The notes beneath the pieces are model-generated. The model saw only the letters and a program-made list of their open reading frames with translations. It made no database searches and was not told where the DNA came from. A DNA stretch of 64,000 nt from Pseudomonadota bacterium (GTDB lineage Bacteria; Pseudomonadota; Gammaproteobacteria; Burkholderiales; Burkholderiaceae_E), in the NCBI GenBank assembly GCA_023389055.1, contig JAEWFA010000006.1:98951-162950 (forward strand), read 5' to 3'. Below, one piece after another: positions 55,692 to 64,000 of the stretch. Both the position numbers and the translations under genes were made by a program. Within the stretch, counting starts at the first letter, position 1. Every line of letters starts with the position of its first letter.

Positions 55692-57124
55692 AGCTGGGCG
55701 CCGGGGCGCTGCTCGCGCTCGACGTGCGGCTGGCGCAGGCCGCGTCGATCCACGGCGTGCGCGTCTGGCCGGCGCGCGACTACACTCGCGTGACGCTCGA
55801 GCTCGACCGGCCGCTGAAATCGACGCAGCTGCAGCTGTCCGATCCGCCGCGGCTCGTCGTCGACCTCGAGGGGCTGGAGATCGACCTCGCACTGCGCGAG
55901 TTGGTCGCGAAGATCCAGCCCGACGATCCGTACATCGCCCGCGTTCGCGTCGGCCAGAACCGTCCGCACGTCGCGCGCCTCGTCTTCGACCTGAAGAGCG
56001 AGGTCGCGCCGCAGTTGTTCACGCTCGCCCCGGCAGGCGCGTACCGGCATCGACTCGTCATCGATCTGTATCCGGTCGTGCCGATCGATCCGTTGCAGGC
56101 GCTGCTCGACGAGGCGCGCACGCGCGAGCGGGAGCGACAGCCGATGCACGGTGCAGCGGATCCGCTGGCGGGCTGGCTCGAGCAGCGCAGCGGCGACGCG
56201 CACGACGGGAAGCACTCCGGCGCAACCCGCGGCGGCACGGCGCGTGCCGACGATTCCGCCACCGAGGACGAGTCCCCGCTGCCGACAAGCGAGCGCGGTA
56301 CGGCGCTGGCCGATGCCGCAGACGCGGCGCACCCGAGCGCGACCTCCGTTTCAGCGCACCCGCAGCCCAGCGCATCGAAGCGCCCGGCGCGTGCGCCGCG
56401 CACGGCGGCGATGACGCGGCTGGTGACCATCGCGATCGACGCCGGGCACGGCGGCGAGGATCCCGGCGCGATCGGCCGGCACGGCACCCGGGAGAAGGAC
56501 GTCGTGCTGCGCATCGCGCAGCGACTGCGTGAGCGCATCACCGCGGAGCCGTCGATGCGCGCGTTCATGATCCGCGACGGCGACTATTTCGTGCCGCTCG
56601 CCACCCGCGTGGCGAAGGCGCAGCGCGTGCAGGCCGACCTGTTCGTCTCGATCCACGCCGACGCCTTCGTGCGGCCCGAGGCACGCGGCGCGTCGGTCTA
56701 CGTGCTGTCGGAGCGCGGCGCGACGAGCGCGGCGGCAAGATGGCTCGCGCGGCGGGAGAACGATTCCGACCGCATCGGCGGCGCCCGTTTCGCGACGCGC
56801 AACGCCGAGGCACGGCGCGTTCTGCTCGATCTGTCGACCAAGGCGCAGATCCAGGACTCGTCGCGGCTGGGAAGGATGGTGCTCGCGCAACTCGGCGACG
56901 TCGGCACGCTGCACAAGCCGGCGATCGAACAGGCCGGCTTCGCGGTGCTCAAAGCACCGGAAATCCCCTCGATTCTCGTCGAAACGGCGTTCATCAGCAA
57001 TCCGCAGGAGGAACGCCGGCTGGCCAGCGGACACTATCAGGCACGCGTGGCCGACGCGATTTACCGCGGCCTGGCCACCTACCTGCGCCGGCATCCGCCC
57101 CCGGCGAAGGCGCAGGCGACCTGA
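55652..57124 (+). CDS. amiC: N-acetylmuramoyl-L-alanine amidase AmiC
   Basis: A 490-residue periplasmic amidase that cuts septal peptidoglycan at division. The N-terminus has a Tat-type signal (AGRRTLLKLGAGALLALDVR), an AMIN domain (VWPARDYTRVTLELDRPLKS), a Pro/Ala/Ser-rich linker (about 150-240) and an Amidase_3 domain with IAIDAGHGGEDPGAIG, VSIHADAF and ILVETAFISNPQEE for zinc binding and catalysis. GTG 55652 fits the Tat motif and overlaps tsaE. Confidence 0.92.
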   Translation: MPEGAGAGRRTLLKLGAGALLALDVRLAQAASIHGVRVWPARDYTRVTLELDRPLKSTQLQLSDPPRLVVDLEGLEIDLALRELVAKIQPDDPYIARVRVGQNRPHVARLVFDLKSEVAPQLFTLAPAGAYRHRLVIDLYPVVPIDPLQALLDEARTRERERQPMHGAADPLAGWLEQRSGDAHDGKHSGATRGGTARADDSATEDESPLPTSERGTALADAADAAHPSATSVSAHPQPSASKRPARAPRTAAMTRLVTIAIDAGHGGEDPGAIGRHGTREKDVVLRIAQRLRERITAEPSMRAFMIRDGDYFVPLATRVAKAQRVQADLFVSIHADAFVRPEARGASVYVLSERGATSAAARWLARRENDSDRIGGARFATRNAEARRVLLDLSTKAQIQDSSRLGRMVLAQLGDVGTLHKPAIEQAGFAVLKAPEIPSILVETAFISNPQEERRLASGHYQARVADAIYRGLATYLRRHPPPAKAQAT

Positions 57125-57164
57125 CGACGCCCGGCGTAGAACGGTGCCCCTCCCGCGCCGCGGG

Positions 57165-57860
57165 CTACCAGCCGACGCGATTGGACGACGCCTGCGGGTT
57201 CTCCAGCCGATACCCGATGCCGCGCAACGTGCTGATGCGTGCACCGCTGCCGGCAAGTTTCGCGCGCAGCCGCGACACGTAGACCTCGATGGCGTTCGGC
57301 GCCAGATGCTCGTGAACGCCGGTGATCGCCTGCATCAGGTCTTCCTTGGTGACCGGCGTGCCGACGTGCTCGACGAGCTGCTCGAAGATCGACCACTCGC
57401 GCGGCGTGAGGTCGATCGGAACCGAGCCGCAGCGGACTTCGCGCTTGCGACTGTCGACGACCAGTTCGCCGCAGAAGACGACGTCGGCAGCGCCCGCCTC
57501 CTCGCGTCGACGCACCAGCGCGGCGCTGCGCGCAACGAGCTCGCGCGACTCGAATTCGCCGGCAAGATAGTCGCTCGCGCCGGCGTCGAGCGCGGCGATC
57601 CGGGCATCGACGTCTTCCGCCTTCGTGAGAATCAGCGCCGGCACGCGGATTCCCCGGCCGCGCACCCCGCGCAGCCATTCGAGCGGCGTGCCCGCATCGG
57701 CGCGCAGGTCGAGCACGATTGCCCCGGCCGGCGCGACACGCAGCAACGGGTCTAGTTTTTCGGTATCGGCTACCGCCTCCACATCGAGTCCGGCGTCGCG
57801 CAGCGGGGCGACGATTCGGCTCGAGGCGTCGGGGGCATCGGTGACGACTAGGGTTTTCAT
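57165..57860 (-). CDS. OmpR/PhoB-type response regulator
   Basis: A 231-residue regulator: an N-terminal receiver (MKTLVVTDAPDASSRIVAPL, phosphoacceptor Asp in AIVLDLRAD, LILTKAEDVDARIAALDAGA) and a C-terminal winged-helix domain (TPREWSIFEQLVEHVGTPVT, AIEVYVSRLRAKLAGSGARI). The acidic pair is reduced to a single Asp in VVTDAPD, so phosphorylation may be altered. No histidine kinase gene is adjacent, so the partner is unknown. ATG 57860 is chosen over an upstream start at 57896. Confidence 0.85.
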   Translation of the reverse strand: MKTLVVTDAPDASSRIVAPLRDAGLDVEAVADTEKLDPLLRVAPAGAIVLDLRADAGTPLEWLRGVRGRGIRVPALILTKAEDVDARIAALDAGASDYLAGEFESRELVARSAALVRRREEAGAADVVFCGELVVDSRKREVRCGSVPIDLTPREWSIFEQLVEHVGTPVTKEDLMQAITGVHEHLAPNAIEVYVSRLRAKLAGSGARISTLRGIGYRLENPQASSNRVGW

Positions 57861-57990
57861 TGGCGCGGCCCCGTTTATTCCTGTCGATCCGTGCATTTCC
57901 GGACCTCAGCCATCGACAGGAGCAAGGCGCGTGCCGCCGTCTGCGCTGCGGAATAGACCGTGCCGAACCGCCCGCGCCGCAAGCGGCGGC

Positions 57991-58674
57991 TCAACCCGAC
58001 GAAGATCGTTGCGCCGGCACACGAGAATGGCGCTGGCGGCGTGCGTGCAGCACGTGCCGCAGCACCTCGAACAGCGCTGGCAGCCCGGGGATGACGATCA
58101 TCGCAAGCGTCACCCACTCGAAATGCTCCTTCACCCACGCGGTGTTGCCGAACAGGTAGCCGATCGTCGTGAGACCGGCCACCCATAGCGTACCGCCGAT
58201 GATGTTGTAGAGCGCAAAGCGCGGGTACCGCATCCGCGCGACGCCGGCCACGAACGGCGCGAAAGTGCGCACGAAGGGCAGGAAACGCGCGATGACGATT
58301 GTCATCGGACCGTGGCGCTCGTAGAAAGCATGCGTGCGGTCGAAGGCGGTCTTGTCGAAGAAGCGCGACTTCTCCCAGCCGAAGACCTTCGGGCCGAAAT
58401 AGTGGCCGATCGAGTAGTTCACCGCGTCGCCGAGGACGGCTGCGACGATCAGCAGCGCGATCACCACGCCGATTTCGAGACCGCCGACGGCGGCCAGCGT
58501 GCCCGCAACGAAAAGCAGCGAATCGCCCGGCAGGAACGGCATGACGACGAGCCCGGTCTCGACGAAGATGATCGCGAACAGGATCGCGTAGACCCAGACT
58601 CCGTACTGCTCGACGACCGCCGCCAGGTGCCGATCGAGGTGCAGGAAGAGGTCGAGCAGCTGGGAGACGTCCAT
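57991..58674 (-). CDS. DedA-family membrane protein
   Basis: A 227-residue DedA protein: FLPGDSLLFVAGTLAAVGGL, then YSIGHYFGPKVFGWEKSRFF and PMTIVIARFLPFVRTFAPFV, AGVARMRYPRFALYNIIGG. The family is linked to membrane lipid flipping and proton-motive-force maintenance. The ATG 58674 is chosen; the longer frame to 59781 overlaps mutL. It is divergent from mutL, 39 bp apart. Confidence 0.9.
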   Translation of the reverse strand: MDVSQLLDLFLHLDRHLAAVVEQYGVWVYAILFAIIFVETGLVVMPFLPGDSLLFVAGTLAAVGGLEIGVVIALLIVAAVLGDAVNYSIGHYFGPKVFGWEKSRFFDKTAFDRTHAFYERHGPMTIVIARFLPFVRTFAPFVAGVARMRYPRFALYNIIGGTLWVAGLTTIGYLFGNTAWVKEHFEWVTLAMIVIPGLPALFEVLRHVLHARRQRHSRVPAQRSSSG

Positions 58675-58713
58675 CGGCCGCGATGGTACACGCCGCGCTC
58701 CTATAATCGCGCG

Positions 58714-60567
58714 ATGCTTTCCGCTGCGCCCGCCGTTCGCGGCCCGTCGAGCCGTCCGATCGCGCGGCTCGCCGATCGACTGATCAGCCAGATCGCCGCC
58801 GGCGAAGTGGTCGAGCGGCCCGCGTCCGTCGTGCGCGAGCTGCTCGAGAACGCGCTCGATGCGGGCGCCGGCCGCGTTCGCCTGCGCATCGAGGAAGGCG
58901 GCGTGCGGCGCATCGTCGTCGCCGACGACGGCTGCGGGATCGAACGCGCGCAACTGCCGCTGGCGCTGGAGCGCCACGCCACCAGCAAGATCGCCACGCT
59001 CGACGAGCTCGAACGCGTCGGCACGCTGGGCTTTCGCGGCGAGGCGCTCGCTTCGATCGCCTCGGTGGCGCGCCTGCGGCTCACCAGCCGCGCAAGCGCC
59101 GAAGACTGCGCGTGGCGCATCGACGCCGATACCGGCGAGATCGAACCGGCGCCGGCGGCGCGCGGCACGCAGGTCGAGGTGCTCGACCTCTTCTCGGCTA
59201 CGCCCGCGCGGCGCAAGTTCCTGCGCAGCGCCGCCACCGAGAGCGCGCACTGCGTCGACGCGTTCCGGCGCATCGCACTGGCGCACGAATCGGTCGGCTT
59301 CGAGCTGCAGGTCGACGATCGGCGCACCGAATCGCTCGAGCCGGCCGACTGGACGCGGCGCGCGCTCACTGCGCTGGGCGACGAGTACGACGACGCCCAC
59401 CGCATCGTCGACGTCGACGCGGGCACGCTGCGCGTTCGCGCGGTGCTCGGCCTGCCGACGCACAACCGCGCGCGTGCCGACCGGCAATTCCTCTACGTGA
59501 ACGGTCGCTTCGTGCGCGACCGGATGCTCGGCTACGCGCTGCGCCAGGCCTACGCGGACCTGATGCACGGCGATCGCCACGCGGCCTGGGCGGTGTTCGT
59601 GACGATCGATCCGTCGCAGGTCGACGTCAACGTGCACCCGGCGAAGATCGAGGTGCGCTTTCGCGACCCCACCGGCGTGCGTTCGTTCGTCTTTCATGCC
59701 GTCGAGGCCGCGCTGCGCGCTTCGGCAGGCGAGCGCGGCGACGCGATCGCGCTCGCCGCGGCGGCCAGCGTCGCCCGGCAACCGGGGCCCGTGCCGTTGC
59801 GCGATGCGCCGGCCCCGGGGCGCCTGGATCTCGTGCGCGAGCCGCCTGCGCCGATGCCTTCGTTTTCGGCATCGACGCTCGCGTCGTCGCCCCTCACGTC
59901 ATCGCCTGCCGCGTTGCCGCTCGCCGCGATGCCGCCCGAACCGTTCGGTTCCGCATCGCGAGCGCAGCCGGCCGCGGACGAAGACTTCCCGCTGGGCCAC
60001 GCGATCGCGCAACTGCACGGCACGTGGGTGCTCGCGCAGAACCGCCACGGCCTCGTCGTCGTCGACATGCACGCAGCGCACGAGCGGGTCGTCTACGAGC
60101 GGATGAAGGCGTCGTATGCGGCGCGTTCGGTTCCGGTGCAGCCGCTGCTGGTTCCCGTCGTCTTCCGCGCCGATGCCTTCGAGGTCGCGCTCGTCGACGA
60201 CGAGGCCGAGACGATCGCCGGCTTCGGCCTGGAGCTCTCGGTGCTCTCGGCGCAGTCGATCGCCGTGCGCGCGGTGCCGGCGGCGCTGGCGCGCGCCGAC
60301 GCCGAAGCGCTCGCCCGATCGGTGCTCGCCGAGTTGCGCGAGCACGGCGTCTCGCGCGTGCTCGCCGAACGCAGCGACGCGCTGCTGGCGACGATGGCGT
60401 GTCATGGCTCGGTGCGGGCGAACCGACGACTCACGCTCGAAGAGATGGACGCGTTGCTGCGCGAGATGGAACGAACGCCGGCGGCCGACCAGTGCAACCA
60501 CGGCCGCCCGACCTGGCTGCAGGTTCCGCTCGACGAACTCGATCGCTGGTTCCTGCGCGGGCGCTGA
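58714..60567 (+). CDS. mutL: DNA mismatch repair protein MutL
   Basis: A 617-residue MutL. The N-terminal GHKL ATPase has AAGEVVERPASVVRELLENA, DDGCGI and GTLGFRGEALASIASVARL. The C-terminal domain carries DMHAAHERVVYE, close to the endonuclease motif DQHA-x2-E-x4-E, plus CHGSVRAN and CNHGRPTW, so it appears to keep the nickase activity that E. coli MutL lacks. A -10-like TATAAT (58702-58707) ends 6 nt before the ATG and no Shine-Dalgarno is present. It precedes miaA, as in many proteobacteria. Confidence 0.94.
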   Translation: MLSAAPAVRGPSSRPIARLADRLISQIAAGEVVERPASVVRELLENALDAGAGRVRLRIEEGGVRRIVVADDGCGIERAQLPLALERHATSKIATLDELERVGTLGFRGEALASIASVARLRLTSRASAEDCAWRIDADTGEIEPAPAARGTQVEVLDLFSATPARRKFLRSAATESAHCVDAFRRIALAHESVGFELQVDDRRTESLEPADWTRRALTALGDEYDDAHRIVDVDAGTLRVRAVLGLPTHNRARADRQFLYVNGRFVRDRMLGYALRQAYADLMHGDRHAAWAVFVTIDPSQVDVNVHPAKIEVRFRDPTGVRSFVFHAVEAALRASAGERGDAIALAAAASVARQPGPVPLRDAPAPGRLDLVREPPAPMPSFSASTLASSPLTSSPAALPLAAMPPEPFGSASRAQPAADEDFPLGHAIAQLHGTWVLAQNRHGLVVVDMHAAHERVVYERMKASYAARSVPVQPLLVPVVFRADAFEVALVDDEAETIAGFGLELSVLSAQSIAVRAVPAALARADAEALARSVLAELREHGVSRVLAERSDALLATMACHGSVRANRRLTLEEMDALLREMERTPAADQCNHGRPTWLQVPLDELDRWFLRGR

Positions 60568-60621
60568 AACGATGCCCTACGCGGCGGGCGACGCGGCACT
60601 CGCGCCACTGCGCGACGCCCG

Positions 60622-61572
60622 ATGAGTTTCGCGGACGACGCTGCGCCGCTCGTGATGCTGCTCGGCCCGACCGCCTCGGGCAAGAGCGGAATCGCACTTC
60701 GGCTCGCGCAAAGCCTGCCGCTGGAGATCGTCAGCGTCGATTCGGCGCAGGTATACCGCGGTCTGGACATCGGCACGGCGAAGCCGGACGCGGCCGAGCG
60801 CGCCGCGGTCGCGCACCACCTGATCGACATCGTCGATCCCGCCGAACGCTACTCGGCGGCGCGCTTCGTCGAAGACGCGCTCGTGGCGATCGCCGACATC
60901 CGCTCGCGCGGACGCATGCCGCTGCTGGTCGGCGGCACGATGCTCTACGCGCGTGCGCTCGCCGAAGGGCTGCATCCGCTGCCCGGCGCACAACCGGAAG
61001 TTCGCCGACGGCTCGAGGCCGAAGCGCTCAGCTTCGGCTGGCCGGTGCTGCACCGCCGACTCGCCGAAATCGATCCCGCTTCGGCCGCTCGCATCGATCC
61101 GTCGGATGCGCAGCGCATCCAGCGCGCGCTGGAAATCTTCGAGACGACGCGCCGAACGATGACCGACTGGCTGGCCGCGCCCGTGCCTGCCCCGCCCACC
61201 GGCAGTGCGCGCATCGTTCGCATCGCGCTCGAACCCATCGATCGCGCGTCACTGCACGCACGCGTCGCGGCGCGCTTCGACGCGATGCTCGCCGCCGGGT
61301 TCGTCGACGAGGTTCGCGCGCTGCGCGCTCGCGGCGACCTCTCGCCTTCACTGCCTTCGATGCGCAGCGTCGGCTACCGCCAGGCGTGGCAGTGGCTCGA
61401 CGCGGGCGGCCGGGTCGAGACGTTGCGGGAAGCCGGCATCGCCGCCACGCGCCAACTGGCCAAGCGCCAGCTCACCTGGCTGCGCGCAACCCCCGCACGC
61501 CTCTCGATCGATCCCTTCGCCCCAGACGCGTTCGACCGCCTCGCCACGCTGATCGACGAACGCACCAAATAG
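60622..61572 (+). CDS. miaA: tRNA dimethylallyltransferase MiaA
   Basis: A 316-residue enzyme that adds a dimethylallyl group to A37 of UNN-decoding tRNAs. Signatures are the P-loop LLGPTASGKSGIALRLAQ, VSVDSAQVYRGLDIGTAKPD, LLVGGTMLYARALAEGL and YRQAWQWLDAGGRVETLREA followed by KRQLTWLRATP. The ATG at 60622 lies 54 nt after the mutL stop; no strong ribosome binding site is seen. mutL-miaA coupling is common and suggests cotranscription. Confidence 0.94.
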   Translation: MSFADDAAPLVMLLGPTASGKSGIALRLAQSLPLEIVSVDSAQVYRGLDIGTAKPDAAERAAVAHHLIDIVDPAERYSAARFVEDALVAIADIRSRGRMPLLVGGTMLYARALAEGLHPLPGAQPEVRRRLEAEALSFGWPVLHRRLAEIDPASAARIDPSDAQRIQRALEIFETTRRTMTDWLAAPVPAPPTGSARIVRIALEPIDRASLHARVAARFDAMLAAGFVDEVRALRARGDLSPSLPSMRSVGYRQAWQWLDAGGRVETLREAGIAATRQLAKRQLTWLRATPARLSIDPFAPDAFDRLATLIDERTK

Positions 61573-61635
61573 TCCGCGCGACGGCCGCTCCGCGCAGCCC
61601 CCTCACCCTTCACCCTTTACCCTTCACCTCCCCAA

Positions 61636-64000
61636 TCAATCGAACGAGAACGAATACAGCAGATCGAGCGCCGTGTCGGTGCCCGTCTGCGCGCGTACCG
61701 AAAGCCGGTCGGTGATCTCGTACTGGATTCGCAGCAGGTTCCAGATGCCGCGCAGTCCCTGCTCGTAGGTGACGAGTACGCGCGAGCCCAGCCGCTTGCC
61801 GATCGCGACGACGTTCTGCGCGGCGGTCGGCGCCGGCGATCCGGAGGCGCTTTGTCCGGGGAACGTCGCACCGAAATCCGGGTTGAATGCGTCGCCCGAG
61901 CTGGCACTGCGGATCGTCAGCACGTCGAGCCCGAGCGTATGCGCGAGTCCGCCCGAGACGCCGCCGCCGCTGCTGCCCATCAGCGACGCCGCGGCCGCGC
62001 GTAACGCGGCCATCTGCGCGCCGCTGCTCGCGTCGTCGAAGCCCACGCCGAGCACGAGCCACGACAGCTTCTCGGCATCGGGCACCTCGGGATCGGAGAC
62101 GAGCTTCACGCGCGGCGACAGAACGGTGCCGGTCACCGCCACGCCGGCTTTCACCGGCGTTGCGAGCCGCATCGCGACGATGTCGAGCACCGGATTGTCG
62201 ATCGGTCCATCGAAGACCACGCGGCCGCGCGTGATCTGCAACTCCTGGCCGTACGCGCTGTAGGTGCCCTTGGCGACGCTCACGGTCCCGTAGGCGAGCG
62301 GATCGGCCGGCAGCACGCCGCGCAACTCCAGCGAGCCCGCCAGCAGCACGTCCACGCCGCTGCCACGGATGCGCAGCTTCTCGCCGAGGTCGAGCTTCAG
62401 GTCGGCCGCCACGCGCAAGCCGTCCGCCTGCCCGGCAGCCTCGGCCCTCTCGACCGCCGTGCGCTTGCGGACGGCGGACGGGTGTACGGCGGCGCCCACG
62501 ATCACGACGTCGTCGGGCAGTTTCGGCGCCTCGCCGCCGCGCAACTCCACCAGGCCTTCGTCTGCGCGCAGGTTCCCGCTCCACTGCAGCGCGGTTCCGC
62601 GGCTGGTGATCGCGTTCACGCCCGAGACGACGATGCGCTCGCCCGGCCCGAGCGGCACCGGCAGGCGGTCGGCGCGCAACTCGAATCCGCCCCGCAGGCC
62701 GTCCAGCACCAGCGCGCCGCTCATCGTGATCGACCCGCCTCCCGATTCGAGGCGCAGCTGGCGCAGCACGAGCCGGTCGCCTTCGAAGCGCGCCTGCAGC
62801 GTGCCGTTCGTCAGGCGCCAGCCGAGTTCGCGCTGCAGCAGCGCGAGCGAGCGTCCGTCGAGGTCGCCGTTCACTCGCGGCGCCTGGATCGTTCCGCCGA
62901 GATCGCCCGCGAAGCGCAGGCGCCCGGCCACGGCCCACGTCGGCCCGATGATGCGATTGGCGAAGGCGAGCGTCGGCACGTTCAGCGCAACGCTCCCGGC
63001 GAGCCGGCCTTCGTCGAGCGAGATCTTCGCCTCGCCGCGCTGCTCGCCGGCCGAGCCGCCTTGCAGTACGACGCGCACGCGACCGCTCGGCTTCGTCGCT
63101 TCGTTGCCGTGCACGTCCCATTGCGCATCGAGCGCCAGCGCTTCGATCTCCGCCTGGGCCTGCTCGACGGCGTTCGCCGCTTCGGGCGCGTAGCGCAACA
63201 CCCAGTGCCCGACGGGTAGCGCCGCGGCGTCACCGCGCGCCGTGAAGCTGCCGTCGCGCCAGGCGAGCGCCGCGACGTTCAGCGCCGCACCGTCGAGTCG
63301 CCACGCCGATGCGCCCAGCGAAAAGCCCTGCGGGTCGGCCTGCAACTGCGCCGGGTCGAGCAGTCGCAGCGCAAGCGGCCGATCGGCCTGCACGTCGACG
63401 AGCCGTCCGCTCCAGCGCCACGCGTTATCGGCGCCGTGCTGCGCCAGCGCACCTTCGGCGACGACGCGTGCGGCGAAATCGGCCCCGGACGCTTCGGCGC
63501 GGATCGTATGGGCGTCGACGTCGCCGCCGACGCGTGCCGTCAGTCGATCGACGCGGCGGCCGGCTGCGGTGAGTCGCTCGGCACGCAGGTCGAGCTCGAC
63601 ACGCCCGCGCGAAAGGTCGGGAACGTCGACGCTGCCGTCGAATGCAGCCAGGCGAAGCACGTCCTGCCAGCCGAGCCGGCGGGCCGAGACCCGCGCGAGC
63701 AGTCCCAGCGAGGCTTCGTGCCAGCCGCCGCGCAACTCTCCTTGCGCGCTCGCCGATCCCGTCGCGCGCGCATCGAGATTCCCCAGCTCTCGCACACGCG
63801 CCGTGAACTGCAGTCGATCACCTGCACGGCCCAGATCGCCGCGGGCGCTCGCCTGCGCACCGCCGTAGTCGATCGACGCGTCGACCTTCGCAACGCGCGT
63901 CGTCGTCACGTCGCCACGCCACTGCAGGCGCAGGCTGCGACCGGCGAGTCCACCCGACTCGACCGCGAGACCGGTGTCGAGCGACGGCTCGGGCCACGCC
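61636..64000 (-). CDS. tamB: TamB-type translocation and assembly module protein, 5' part outside window
   Basis: The frame is open to the window edge, so only the C-terminal ~787 residues are here. The C-terminal DUF490 domain is recognised by YSAYGQELQITRGRVVFDGP (the family's conserved stretch), DPEVPDAEKLSWLVLG and the terminal LLYSFSFD. The upstream portion consists of long amphipathic beta-strands typical of the TamB hydrophobic groove. TamB spans the periplasm and, with TamA, inserts outer-membrane proteins and moves phospholipids. It is convergent with miaA. Confidence 0.9.
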   Translation of the reverse strand, partial: AWPEPSLDTGLAVESGGLAGRSLRLQWRGDVTTTRVAKVDASIDYGGAQASARGDLGRAGDRLQFTARVRELGNLDARATGSASAQGELRGGWHEASLGLLARVSARRLGWQDVLRLAAFDGSVDVPDLSRGRVELDLRAERLTAAGRRVDRLTARVGGDVDAHTIRAEASGADFAARVVAEGALAQHGADNAWRWSGRLVDVQADRPLALRLLDPAQLQADPQGFSLGASAWRLDGAALNVAALAWRDGSFTARGDAAALPVGHWVLRYAPEAANAVEQAQAEIEALALDAQWDVHGNEATKPSGRVRVVLQGGSAGEQRGEAKISLDEGRLAGSVALNVPTLAFANRIIGPTWAVAGRLRFAGDLGGTIQAPRVNGDLDGRSLALLQRELGWRLTNGTLQARFEGDRLVLRQLRLESGGGSITMSGALVLDGLRGGFELRADRLPVPLGPGERIVVSGVNAITSRGTALQWSGNLRADEGLVELRGGEAPKLPDDVVIVGAAVHPSAVRKRTAVERAEAAGQADGLRVAADLKLDLGEKLRIRGSGVDVLLAGSLELRGVLPADPLAYGTVSVAKGTYSAYGQELQITRGRVVFDGPIDNPVLDIVAMRLATPVKAGVAVTGTVLSPRVKLVSDPEVPDAEKLSWLVLGVGFDDASSGAQMAALRAAAASLMGSSGGGVSGGLAHTLGLDVLTIRSASSGDAFNPDFGATFPGQSASGSPAPTAAQNVVAIGKRLGSRVLVTYEQGLRGIWNLLRIQYEITDRLSVRAQTGTDTALDLLYSFSFD

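Overview
The window is GC-rich chromosomal DNA that reads like a Betaproteobacterium of the Burkholderiales type. The evidence is the rpsU-yqeY-dnaG-rpoD order with a very long Lys/Ala-rich N-terminal extension on RpoD, an ACR3/ArsC arsenic operon, a cd1-type nitrite reductase, and PEP-CTERM sorting signals. The organism itself is not identified.

Layout. 1-4566: arsenic resistance genes (partial permease, thioredoxin-like protein, arsM running leftward, then arsR, a broken arsC, an intact arsC and acr3 running rightward). 4672-23935: a 19.3-kb integrated element at the 3' end of a CAU-anticodon tRNA gene, bounded by 45-bp perfect direct repeats. 23970-28478: a GMC oxidoreductase with its small Tat-type partner, two tiny PEP-CTERM proteins, a decayed second copy of the GMC/PEP-CTERM pair, a DUF2788 protein and a dead VapBC toxin-antitoxin locus. 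28479-34113: rpoD, dnaG, yqeY, rpsU. 34291-40292: an AAA ATPase, two diguanylate cyclases, tsaD, plsY, ybaK. 40348-44641: Fur-type sites, a siderophore receptor and tonB-exbB-exbD. 44663-49655: xerD, a chalcone-isomerase-like protein, an AEC carrier, a second TonB receptor. 49908-53973: an FNR/DNR-type box, nirS, a cytochrome c, a NirF-like protein and a Crp/Fnr regulator. 53997-64000: queG, tsaE, amiC, a response regulator, dedA, mutL, miaA, and the 3' part of tamB.

The element is the most interesting part. Leftward from the tRNA it carries integrase, a hypothetical gene, an AlpA-like regulator, an AEP-type primase, a frameshifted helicase and, convergent with these, a phage small terminase subunit. 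No capsid, tail, large terminase or conjugation gene is visible. This is the gene order of a phage-inducible chromosomal island (a phage satellite). The terminase gene begins inside a near-consensus LexA box. The rest of the element carries a type III restriction-modification pair behind a second LexA-like box, an uncharacterised GIY-YIG plus YaaA/DUF6884-like gene pair, and a recombination/anti-restriction block (YqaJ nuclease, Sak3/DUF1071 annealing protein, RadC-like and ArdC-like proteins).

A recurring feature outside the element and at terS is a -10-like hexamer ending 6-8 nt before the start codon with no Shine-Dalgarno sequence (arsR, terS, tsaD, AEC carrier, queG, mutL), which suggests several leaderless mRNAs. 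All assignments come from reading the sequence; no database or structure search was run.
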